Of a stretch of 10,297 nucleotides of DNA, positions 1-8,300 are shown piece by piece (the stretch's first letter is position 1; each line of letters starts with the position of its first letter). The notes below the pieces were generated by a model that saw nothing but the letters and a program-made list of their open reading frames with translations, searched no databases and had not been told where the DNA came from. The stretch comes from Cyclostephanos tholiformis. Lineage: Eukaryota; Bacillariophyta; Thalassiosirophyceae; Thalassiosirales; Thalassiosiraceae. The DNA lies in contig JALLPB010001322.1 of the NCBI GenBank assembly GCA_036939975.1, forward strand, positions 1 through 10,297, written 5' to 3'. The position numbers and the translations under genes were made by a program.

Positions 1-354
1 TAATTTAGCGTTTGTGATTTTTATCACTTAATTTAATTTTGGGAACGCTCCAATGGCCGCATCGCCGCACCGCCGCACTTATCTCCCAAATAATGCCAGT
101 TTGCCGTCCGCCTCGAAAAAAAAAGGTAGTAATGTGAGGTTTTACGATATCACAAAACATACCGTAAGTACGTGCGGTGCGTGCCTACCTAGTCTTGGCA
201 TGTGGCGGGTTATTTGCCGCACTTTTTTTGGCATCAACAGAAGATATTTGGCGGGAACCTCGAACGTGAAAACAAAAAACTCCAACAAAAAATCCAACGA
301 ACAACTACCTCTAGGTATTACATCAATACCGTCGACTGCTCTTACGCCGAAATA
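1..354 (+). promoter_or_regulatory. Upstream region of the EamA transporter gene
   Basis: This gene-free stretch precedes the transporter. It is A/T-rich at its left edge and then carries repeated GCCGCAC words at 64-70, 72-78 and 216-222, and two GGCGGG cores, one of them in the E2F-like site at 247-257. Open frames here (for example from 53) have no recognisable protein character. A GTAAGT at 163-168 could be a donor for an upstream non-coding exon, but I see no matching evidence for one. Calling it promoter plus 5' leader is an inference from position. Confidence 0.45.
247..257 (+). promoter_or_regulatory. E2F/DP-like site TTTGGCGGGAA
   Basis: The 11-mer TTTGGCGGGAA matches the classic E2F recognition pattern conserved in animals and plants (TTTSGCGS, with flanking A/T on both sides). 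It lies about 100 bp upstream of the chosen start codon of the transporter gene. A second GGCGGG core lies at 204-209. Whether this organism's E2F/DP proteins use it is unknown; a chance match is possible in GC-rich promoter DNA. Confidence 0.35.
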
Positions 355-428
355 ATGACAATCATCATGCCGTTGCCATCGGGGGCGTGGTGGTCGCTGT
401 TGCCACCATTCCTATTAACGACGATGCT

Positions 429-461
<33 letters not shown>

Positions 462-2119
462 TTGCGCGTTGGTCATCGCGTCGCCCCCCTCTCCTCCTCG
501 ATCCCTCGTCCCCCTCCCTCCTCCTCCTGTGACGACGATGACGACGACGACGAGGACCGCGGCGATATCCATCGATCGCCACCATCGCCCCCCGTCTTTT
601 TTGAGACGACGACGACGGAACGTCGGAGATGGGTCATCACGCCACAATATGGCGGCGATGACCACCACCATCGTCATCCACCCCCTCCAATCGCACCACG
701 GCGCTCCTACCTCTCCTCCTCCATCGCGAGCGATGCGTCGATGCTACCACCACCGTGGGGGGGGTCGGGGCATCGTTGCCGCGATGTCCCGATGTTCGGC
801 GTCGACTTCTCCCCTATACGCCGTCGTCGGGGGAGGGGGCGGCGAGGGAGGAGGGAGGGGGGATGGGGGGGGGGGAGTTACCGATTACGATCGCGATCGT
901 CGTAGCTCGATGGGACGGGCATGTCTGGTACTGGTATCCCTCCTGTACGGTACGCTCAACGTGACATTGCGAGGGATATACAATACCGATGGTCCGCCGA
1001 TCGCGAGCGCGTTGAGCCTCGTTAGGCAGTGTCTCAGCCTATTCGCTTTCTTGCCCATCTTCTTTTTCGCCTCGTCGTCGTCGTCGTCGTCGTCGTCGTC
1101 TTTGTCATCATCTCCCGAGGAGGATGACACGGAAGTCGAACGGCCGTCGATGATACGTGGCGATGTGGACGACGATGACGATGGCGTAGCGGTGGGGGAG
1201 GTGGCGGGGGAGAAGGTACGACCCATGTGGTCGAGCGCGATGGAGCTGGCATTTTGGAACTTTGGCGCACAGGTGAGATGAGAGAGGGGGGTGGGAGGGG
1301 GGGAGGAGGGGGGGGGGGACGATGACGACGATGCATGCGTCTCCGTCGCCCCCCATAATGATGTACCTTACTGTACCTTACGATGTTCTCCATTTCACGC
1401 AGGGACTCGTCAGCGCGGGCCTCCTCGTTAGTCCGGCCGCTCGCGCGTCATTCCTCACCCAGACGAGCGTCGTGATGACGCCCCTGATCTCGGCCATGGC
1501 GGGGGAACGAATCAAAGCGTCCGTGTGGGGAGGGTGCGCATTGGCGCTGTTCGGGTTGTTCCTTATATCCACGTCGGCGGGAGGATCTACCGCGGCGATG
1601 ACGTCGACCGCGTTTTTCTTCGATCGGGGAGATCTCATGATACTACTCGGGGCCCTGTCGTGGTCGACTTACATCTTTCGAACGTCGAGGCTCGCCGGGT
1701 CGTATCCAGAATTGGACCTGCAATTCGCCAAGACGGCGTTGCTGGCGGTCATGTACGGCGCTTGGTTCGCGCTCGATGCCGCGTCGACACTCGCCGCGGC
1801 AGGCGTCATCGTCGCGTCCTCCCCCTCCTCCCCCGACGGATGGGCGGAAACGCTGACGCCGCTTTGGTCGGGTTGGAATTCCTCGTTGCTGGTTTGGATG
1901 CTCTTGATATACAGCGCGATCGGGCCCGGGGCCATCGCGGACCTCCTCCAGCAGCGTGGACAGAGGGAGACGTCCGCTAGCGAGTCGAACGTGATTTTAT
2001 GCATGGAGTCGGTATTCGCGGCGGTTTGCGCCTACGCGTTCCTCGGCGAGGTCTCGTCGATTAGGGAGATCGCGGGGGGGGGGCTGATCGTGATCGCTGC
2101 GATATTGGCATCAAGATGA
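355..2119 (+). CDS. EamA-family drug/metabolite transporter, two exons, possibly plastid-targeted
   Basis: Exons are 355-1272 and 1403-2119, joined in phase 0, giving 544 residues. The junction reads FWNFGAQ|GLVSAGLLVS and rebuilds a continuous EamA segment; the following ASFLTQTSVVMTPLISAMAGE is typical of plant and algal members. Predicted membrane helices begin at residue 188 (MGRACLVLVSLLYG), continue around the splice junction, and run to the C-terminus, which ends in the familiar glycine-rich last helix after an acidic FLGE motif. EamA proteins move small metabolites across membranes; the substrate cannot be told. Residues 1-185 form a long Ser/Pro/Arg/Gly extension starting with a hydrophobic stretch (residues 11-25), compatible with a signal or plastid-targeting leader. 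A Ser10 and acidic insert (about 240-290) lengthens the loop between the second and third helices. The frame is open back to 202, but the E2F-like site and the hydrophobic leader favour ATG 355. A short form starting at 910 (residue 186) is possible. Confidence 0.82.
430..462 (+). repeat. TCG/TCA trinucleotide repeat encoding Ser11
   Basis: Eleven consecutive serine codons (TCG with interspersed TCA, ending in TCT) form residues 26-36 of the transporter, directly after its hydrophobic leader. On the opposite strand the same repeat reads as a run of aspartates, which creates a long but meaningless antisense frame. Confidence 0.85.
829..876 (+). repeat. G-run tract in coding sequence
   Basis: Several runs of three to eleven G separated by one to three bases encode a Gly/Glu/Arg linker just before the first transporter helix. 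The coding-strand RNA has the pattern expected to form G-quadruplexes. Folding is not shown by sequence alone. Confidence 0.55.
1072..1101 (+). repeat. (TCG)9 microsatellite encoding Ser10
   Basis: Nine perfect TCG units plus TCT encode residues 240-249 of the transporter. They directly follow the second predicted membrane helix and start a hydrophilic insert that ends in acidic residues. Pure repeats of this kind are prone to length change between strains. Confidence 0.9.
1273..1402 (+). other. Intron of the transporter gene (130 bp, phase 0)
   Basis: The donor is CAG|GTGAGA at 1273 and the acceptor is TTTCACGCAG ending at 1402. Reading through gives a stop at 1279-1281, while splicing joins two EamA segments in frame. 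The intron holds G-runs at 1286-1318 and a 9-bp direct repeat (TGTACCTTA at 1362-1370 and 1372-1380). Confidence 0.88.
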
Positions 2120-2745
2120 AATATGAGAACGTTTGATCCTACTTTTATGCAAGCACGGAGGACAGTGGGCTATGCGTGACTGGCAATATCGTAATTACTC
2201 AGGTCACGGCGTCGGTGTGTTGAAAAAATATATATGATCAATGATATATTTCGCATGTTCTCCAGAGGATTTATACAAGAGACATAAATAAATGGCTGTC
2301 GTATAAATGAATCTCAAATGGCATCACAATGATGGAATTTAGATGGAGACACTTTTACGTTTCCGGCCTCAATAAGAGCGAGGGATGGTGTGAACGTGGC
2401 AGAATCTTGAAACACTTTCTGACTATGATCCAATCGAGAGATTCGGAGCATTGCAAGGCGGAGGAAGCGAACTCTTTACAACAAGCCTGCTCCAAAGTTT
2501 AAGCCACTTTTACATAACGATCAGCGATCCACCTAAAACCAACAAGTGGAAAACGTAACCATGGTGTAGAGCAAATCCAACAATGACTGTAGCTTAACAA
2601 TGACTGCAGCTGCGAAAAGCATCAGCCCAGCCTGGAAGGATCATACTATTCACGCACTTACAATGTAGCATCCTTGCAGAGAATATGTATGTGAATAGAA
2701 AAACTGCTTATTATATGTTCATTTCTGAAGCTGTCCGCGATAACC
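2120..2745. other. Convergent intergenic region, no gene recognised
   Basis: This 626-bp stretch lies between the stop codons of two convergent genes, so it should hold both 3' untranslated regions. An AATAAA at 2287-2292 could serve the transporter transcript, although polyadenylation signals in algae are weakly defined. A 17-bp tandem repeat sits at 2579-2612. I found no tRNA shape and no convincing coding frame; an unrecognised small RNA cannot be excluded. Base composition falls sharply here compared with the GC-rich transporter gene. Confidence 0.6.
2579..2612. repeat. 17-bp tandem direct repeat, two copies
   Basis: AACAATGACTGTAGCTT at 2579-2595 is followed immediately by AACAATGACTGCAGCTG at 2596-2612, with two mismatches. 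No function is evident. Confidence 0.8.
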
Positions 2746-4232
2746 CTACTTGTGTGAATCCAGCGGCTTTTTCCTCCTTCGTGATTTCTCCAACATCTGT
2801 TCGATCTCGTCGTATGGAGGCTGGTATTCATCCGTATAACGTCGTGACGGCTGTGCGAGATGGTCCAGTCCGCCTTGACGATTTTTGATCAAGTGCTCTG
2901 CCACATTCAAGTTCGGTTTGAAGCTGTGTTCTTTTTCTAACATCTCTCTTGCAGTTTGTTCAAGATTTGCAAGTTTCTCACTCCTCTTCCTGATATCGTT
3001 TGCCGTTCGGATGTTAAAATGTTCCTGTGATACCGTTTCTTTTAGTTCTTTCTGGCGGTGACTCATTTTCTGGGTTGTGCTGAGGATTTTTAATTTGCGC
3101 TCTTCTTCGATTCTATCGAGGATGAGACTACGGCGTTGGGCGCTCCGTTTCATCCGTTCTTCGAATCTCTTCAGCTTAAACTTCTTATGTGAAACATAGC
3201 AATTCTTCTCACCTCTACAACCGTCCTTGTTACATTCTATTTTACCCTTATACATTTCCTCAAACGATTGGATGGCTCCACAGTTCTGACAAACATTCTA
3301 CTCCGATGAATTCCAGACAATAGAGTGAATGAGGGCAAAGGCGGAAGGGATAAGTCAAGAGCAGCAGCACATGAAATTACCTTATCAACTTTTGCATCAT
3401 AAAGAGCTTTCGCTGCAGCACGTTGCGCCCTTTCTCTTCTTTCTGCCTCTTTGCTCTCCATTCTTTCTAAGAAGTCTGCGAAGTTTGGCCCACCTTCGGA
3501 TGGGTCAATTGACGTTTTCTTCGGCTTGTGCGTCGTCTTATAGTAATCGTCGGAGCGTCGCTCAGTTGGTTTTGATAGTTGGGCTAGTCTTTCCAATGAA
3601 TAATGAGATTGTCTCGCAGGTTCCTTCTTTGCACTCAGCATACACCCCGCATTCTTTAGTTTCATCGACTTTGTCTTCGCAAATGATCGTGGGACGGATG
3701 AAGCAGATCGTTCAGTGTGTTCGAAGTGCAATGATTCCTTTGCTTCTTCCTGATATTGTGCATCTGTGGGTAGACATACTGCTCCGCAATTCTTTTTCCC
3801 TTTAGAATTTGACTGCTTATCAGGAGTTGTATGCGCGTCAAGTGGCTTCGCAACTATAACAACAATGTATTGATCTTCGTGTTCTCCCTGCGATTGAGAG
3901 GATACTGATATCTCCTCTTGTAAATTTTCATGATCCGGGGCTGCGCTTTTTAGAACTGGCTGAGTTAATTGTTCGACCTTATTTACTGACTGCTCGCGAT
4001 CTTGCGATGATGCATTTTCAACGACTGTATCCTTTATTGGCGATTCGAAGTCATCTTCAACTGAGTTTGCGTTGTCAACTGTCTCGCTATCACGTGATCC
4101 AAAGCACTTTGGGATGCTCTTTGATTTGTCGCGAATTGATGACAGTCCAAGCTGGTCACACTGACTGGCAAATTCGTCAAATGAGTATTCGTATGAGTCT
4201 TCGTCATGAGAGATTTGCATCACGGACAGCAT
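2746..4232 (-). CDS. Unidentified protein with candidate zinc ribbon and charged helical C-terminus, two exons
   Basis: Exon 1 is 4232-3381 and exon 2 is 3297-2746, phase 0, giving 467 residues. I do not recognise the family. Residues 1-190 are acidic, Ser-rich and probably disordered. A conserved-looking block follows near 215-284 (YSLERLAQLSKP, then FADFLERMESKEAERRERAQ), a charged helix. The exon junction leads into a CX2C-X15-CX4C cluster (C287, C290, C306, C311, with C317 nearby), a candidate zinc ribbon. The rest is basic and helical, with an SFKPNLN motif of a kind seen in cytoskeletal protist proteins. Start choice: the frame stays open upstream to 4337 but has no ATG there, so the first in-frame ATG at 4232 is used. 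A polypyrimidine tract at 4272-4316 followed by AG could instead be the acceptor of an upstream exon. The gene diverges from its coiled-coil neighbour across 158 bp. A microtubule or centrosome link is only a guess from character and neighbours. Confidence 0.68.
3298..3380 (-). other. Intron of the zinc-ribbon gene (83 bp, phase 0)
   Basis: On the minus strand the donor is GATAAG|GTAATTTC at 3380 and the preferred acceptor is GGAGTAG| ending at 3298. This choice gives DK|NVCQNCGAIQSFEE and completes a CxxC pair. A second AG twelve bases further on (CAG, ending at 3286) is also in frame and would remove NVCQ. A third AG just before the preferred one would place a stop codon at the start of the exon. 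Confidence 0.72.
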
Positions 4233-4390
4233 CCATTTGTCGTCACGAGCAAATTCGAAGCCAAACGCCTCGGGAAGGAGAGAAGAGTGCAGCAATTGAA
4301 TAACAAAAAAAAAATGAGGTTTTTTAAAGATGGGCACGTCACTTAAACTCGTGGCCGGCCTTCATAAATGTAAGATTAACCTCAAAATAA
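4233..4390. promoter_or_regulatory. Divergent promoter between the zinc-ribbon and coiled-coil genes
   Basis: Only 158 bp separate the two chosen start codons, so the genes probably share a bidirectional promoter. A bZIP-type core (CACGTCA, TGACGTG on the other strand) lies at 4335-4341. A minus-strand upstream frame of eight codons begins with ATG at 4365 and ends at 4339. No TATA box stands out. Confidence 0.5.
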
Positions 4391-5266
4391 ATGATCCCAT
4401 CTACAATCGCCGCGGCAACCAGGATAGTCGTCGAGCGATATGACGAGTCATTGAAGCAGATTGCCCACCTAAAACGGGAGAATCATGCGCTCAGGGAATT
4501 CATCCAAGTCAATGAGATAAAGACTTTGAACATGATTGAACATTACAATGCAGAGATTGATGCACAAACAAAGTTTGCTAACGATCTCAAAGATGAATTG
4601 TGTGCGCGAGATCAGCTGGAACAGTTAAGGCGACACAGGAATTTTCGCGATCAGAGCACGGGGATCGAAGAAGGTGAATTACAATCTAAAGAAAACGAGC
4701 TGGTCGCTGTCATTTACGCATTGGAAGATGAGATACAAAGATTAAAGGACGACGAGAAAATTCGATTACAAAACTATGAACGGATGGCCCTCGAAAATGA
4801 AGCAAATGTCAAGAAGTCATTCTTGCAGGATATTGAGGCATTTAGATGTCACCTTTCAAGCTCCGTGTGTAATGAAGTGAGAGGAGCACTAGCAGATACT
4901 GCTGCTGACAATCAACGCCTGGCATTTCAGTTCGGCTTGCTTCTACAGGAGATGGAAAAAATCCAGGTGTCGCGAGATGAGAAAGACAAAGAGCTGTCTA
5001 GACTAAAGCTTGAACATCAATTAATGAGGAGACATATGTATCATGTGAAGGATCGCCGCACTCCAGAACATGCATATCTAGATCCGATGGAACTTGAATC
5101 TGGCAAGATAAATAATGATTCCAGTGGTAACGAAGAGAAAACTCCATCCGATATCGGCCTTGAAAATTACTTCAAAAAATGCCTAGAGGTTACTCAACGG
5201 TCAAAATCTCCCACAGCGAGTAATGATGACGACGTAGGGGCCAATCACTCGAAAACAGAACATTAA
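4391..5266 (+). CDS. Coiled-coil protein, possibly basal-body/ciliary
   Basis: A single-exon gene of 291 residues. Heptad-like helices cover about residues 12-75, 93-147 and 165-217; residues 218-291 are polar, acidic and probably disordered, with T-P and S-P sites. There is no signal peptide, membrane helix or catalytic motif. The pattern in the last helix (ADNQRLAFQFGLLLQEMEKI followed by a charged EKDKELSRLKLEHQLM segment) recalls the DUF4515 coiled-coil families that include basal body-orientation factor 1, but the match is from memory and weak; any coiled-coil scaffold could look similar. The start ATG follows AAATAA and is the first in the frame. It diverges from the zinc-ribbon gene across 158 bp and converges on the kinesin, with 104 bp between their stop codons. 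If the basal-body reading holds, it fits an organism with flagellated cells at some stage. Confidence 0.75.
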   Translation: MIPSTIAAATRIVVERYDESLKQIAHLKRENHALREFIQVNEIKTLNMIEHYNAEIDAQTKFANDLKDELCARDQLEQLRRHRNFRDQSTGIEEGELQSKENELVAVIYALEDEIQRLKDDEKIRLQNYERMALENEANVKKSFLQDIEAFRCHLSSSVCNEVRGALADTAADNQRLAFQFGLLLQEMEKIQVSRDEKDKELSRLKLEHQLMRRHMYHVKDRRTPEHAYLDPMELESGKINNDSSGNEEKTPSDIGLENYFKKCLEVTQRSKSPTASNDDDVGANHSKTEH

Positions 5267-5370
5267 TTTTGGTTTTGAGGGCAACTCCCTCAATTCTACC
5301 AAATATGCGCCCCAGCTTCCGTGATTCTCACAAACAGCTCCTATTTTCTAACCTAATAAATTAATAAACC
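5267..5370. terminator. Convergent 3' gap with AATAAA motifs
   Basis: This 104-bp gap separates the stop codons of the coiled-coil gene and the kinesin. AATAAA occurs twice on the plus strand (5355-5360 and 5363-5368), which could direct 3' end formation of the coiled-coil transcript. The two transcripts probably overlap at their 3' ends. The signal assignment is tentative. Confidence 0.4.
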
Positions 5371-8300
5371 CTAGATTTTGGTGTGATTCTTTCTCGAAGA
5401 CGTCCGAGTGAACTTTCTGGTTGACATGCTTGTTGACAAGGGGGTGTTTTGAATGGCGGACTTTCCAAGAGGTGTGCGCAGTTTGTTCTTCATGGCTCTT
5501 GTCAGCCGCTTTGCCGGAGTCTGTGCCTTTTTTGCTGACTTCTCGATATTCCTAGGACTGGAAAGGACTCGTTCCTCCTTAGACAGTGTCTTTAATGGTG
5601 TGCTACTGTCAGCAGTTTGTGGTATGTCAGCTTCATCATCCACTGCTGGAGTCTGTGCCTTTTGTGCTGACATCTCGATACTCCTTGGACTGGAAAATAC
5701 TTTTTCCTCCTTGGGCGGTGGATTTATTGGTGAGCTATTGTCAGCAGTCTGTGGAATGACAGCATCACAATCCACATTAGGCAGAAACATGCTCTCGTCG
5801 AATGTGTCATCTGCGCCAAAGGTAGTGTCCCGTAAACCTTCGTCAACGACCTTAATGGGAGTTGATTCCCAAGAAAGATTGTAAACAGATGACGAAGGCG
5901 CGGGTGGTGGATTGATATTAGATTGCTCACGAAAAGCTATGTTTTCCTTCTCCAACAAGTCGATTTTTTCTGTCATTAAAGTCTCCCCAGATGCTTTCTC
6001 TTCCTTCAGAGCCTCAATGGTTGCCTTGAGATACTCTTCCCTTGAGGTCGATGCGTTAAGCTCAGATTCTAATTTAGCTTGAACTTTTATTGTCAAACTA
6101 AGCTCGGCATCTTTCGATTCCAGTTGCTTGGAAAGATGGGTAGCATCCTTGTGAAGTATTTCCTTCTCCGCCAAAATCCTAGCGATAATTTCATCTTGAT
6201 CAGCAAGGTCGTCATCGCGACGATTCAATAGCCTACCGGTGCGATCAAGATCGTATAAGGCAAATTGGAGTTGGGCATCCACGTGTGATTTGGCAATGGA
6301 TGCAAATTCAACCTCATCCTCTAAGGTATCAACTTCATCCCGAATTTTATGAAAAGATGCTGCCCGCTCGCGAAGATCACAAAACTCGGACTTCAAAGTC
6401 GCCTCAACCTTCTCAGCAAGAGATATTGAGTGAGTTGCTGCCTTTAGCTGGTCTGACAGCGATACTGTGTTGCTCAAAGCAGCATCGAGATCAGCTTGAA
6501 GCTCTGTGATCTTAGCATTTAATGTTTCCTCCAAATCATTTCTTTGCTCTAGCTGCTGGGCAATCTGGGCCTCACTTTTCTGAAGTGATTCGATAGTCTC
6601 ATATGCCGTTTTTGCGTCAGCTTCCAAGCATGCAATTTTTTTTAGGAGCTCGGAAGTATAGTTTTCAACCAGGGCAATCTTTTCCTCTGATGCTTCGGTA
6701 ACCTGAGAAAGCTGCCGAGTTACTTTGGCCAGCTTCTCCTGCATATCGAACTTTTCTCGAGAAAGAAGGTCAATGCTCTCGTCGCGCAGCGCTAGCTCGT
6801 CAATGTGTGCAGCAGTTTGGGCATCAAAGACATGCTGCTGCAAACGGATGGTGCGATCGTGATCAGCTTCGTTGGATTGAATTCTATCTTCCGTCCGTTC
6901 CACCTCAATCCTGAAGAAGGCAACTTCGTCTTCCAGCATTGCAGCATGGTCGTGGAGTTTGTCGAGAGATGCTACCCGTCGCTGCAATGCATCACGCTCC
7001 AACTTCAATGTCTCCACCTCGTCTAACAGCACAGTGTTGCTTGCAGCTAAACTCTCCAGATTTGCAGCGCCGTGGCTCGTTTCGGCAAGCAGGGACTCGA
7101 CAGTAGCCTCCAACGTCTTTATTTCTGCTCGTAAGTTTTCCTCTTGCAGTTTGAACGATTCAGAATCAGAATCGCTCTTTCCCTTATATAGTTCCAGCTG
7201 CGTCAATGCATCGTTCTTGACATGCTCGAGTGTTTCCAGCTGATTCTTCGCGTACCGGAGATCGCTGGACGCCTGCTTCAACTTATCCACGAGCAACCCA
7301 TTCTCGTTCATCGCACCAGCAACTTCGTCTTGCATTTCACCAAGCTTCTTGTTCAACTCGATTGTGGATTCATTGTGACGTTCGACCATCTTAGCTATTT
7401 CCTCCTCGGCGGCTGTCAACTTTGTTTGCTGCTCGAATAAAGCGATATTTGCTTTCTCGGCTTCGATCTTGATACTTTCTACAGTCTCTTGAAGCTCAGC
7501 TGTCTTCCTCTTCTCCGTCAAGAGGTCTATTTGCATCGACTCCAAAGAAGTCACCTTCGCTGTCACTTCCTCCCGAAGGGCGTCGATTTGCGCTTCGTGC
7601 ATTCTCATATTTTCCACGTTCGAATTTATGATGAACTCTTTCTCATCCAGCCGCGACTGCAGCATGACGTTCGAATCCTCGAGCATGTTCACATCCTTGA
7701 TGATGTTGTCGATTTCAAGGTTGCGTTCGTCCGACATGCTCTGCACCTTCTGTTGGAGAGCATCCCTCTCGTTCAGGAGAGAAACGAGCGATGCCTGCAA
7801 TTCGAACTTCTCATCGGATTTGAACGTGTCGATGGCGCCGTTCTCCAACTCTTCAACCCTGGCCTTCGTCTCCTTGTACTTGATCATCCACTCGATCGAT
7901 TCGGACGGAGTAGCATTAAGCTGATCGCGCAGGATGACCACCTCCTCGCGAAGGGCCTGAATCTCCTCGTCCATTCCAGAGATCCCGCACTTGTTCGATT
8001 GGTAGTAGGTGATACGCCTCTCCTTGCATTTGCGAATCAGCGTCTCCTGTTGCAACTTCCTTTTGAGCAAATCGACCTGCACCTCGCGACGATTCATCAC
8101 ATCCCCGAGGACTTTCACTTTCTTGTTCAACTTCGCGTTCTGATCTCGCAATGCATTCACGGCCACGACGTCCACCACCAAGGCGGGTTTCGCCGCCGAC
8201 GATGATGCGAGAAGTCCCTGGTCGTCGACGACCCCCGCAAGTCGATCACCACCGTCATTTTGGGGTTGTGCGATGATGATGGGTCCATCATCGCGCTGCC

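Noticed and set aside
202..354. Extending the transporter to the ATG at 202
   Set aside because: The extra 51 residues have no signal or domain character, overlap the E2F-like promoter element, and would place the hydrophobic leader internally. The frame being open is the only support.
53..355. 100-residue frame at the left edge
   Set aside because: No recognisable composition, no supporting context, and it lies in the probable promoter and leader of the transporter.
342..1393. Minus-strand frames with long aspartate or threonine runs opposite the transporter
   Set aside because: They are the antisense reading of TCG serine repeats and GC-rich coding sequence; none has a protein-like mix of residues.
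2120..2745. Box C/D snoRNA or tRNA in the convergent gap
   Set aside because: ATGATGGA and CTGA-like words are present, but no closing stem or proper spacing is visible, and no tRNA cloverleaf can be drawn.
3237..3380. Continuous frame through the 83-bp intron
   Set aside because: The intron has good GT-AG ends and splicing joins a charged helix to a cysteine cluster in phase 0. Read-through gives an unremarkable 47-residue tail, possible only as a retained-intron form.
4233..4337. Extending the zinc-ribbon gene to 4337
   Set aside because: It would also begin with GTG; the first in-frame ATG is at 4232.
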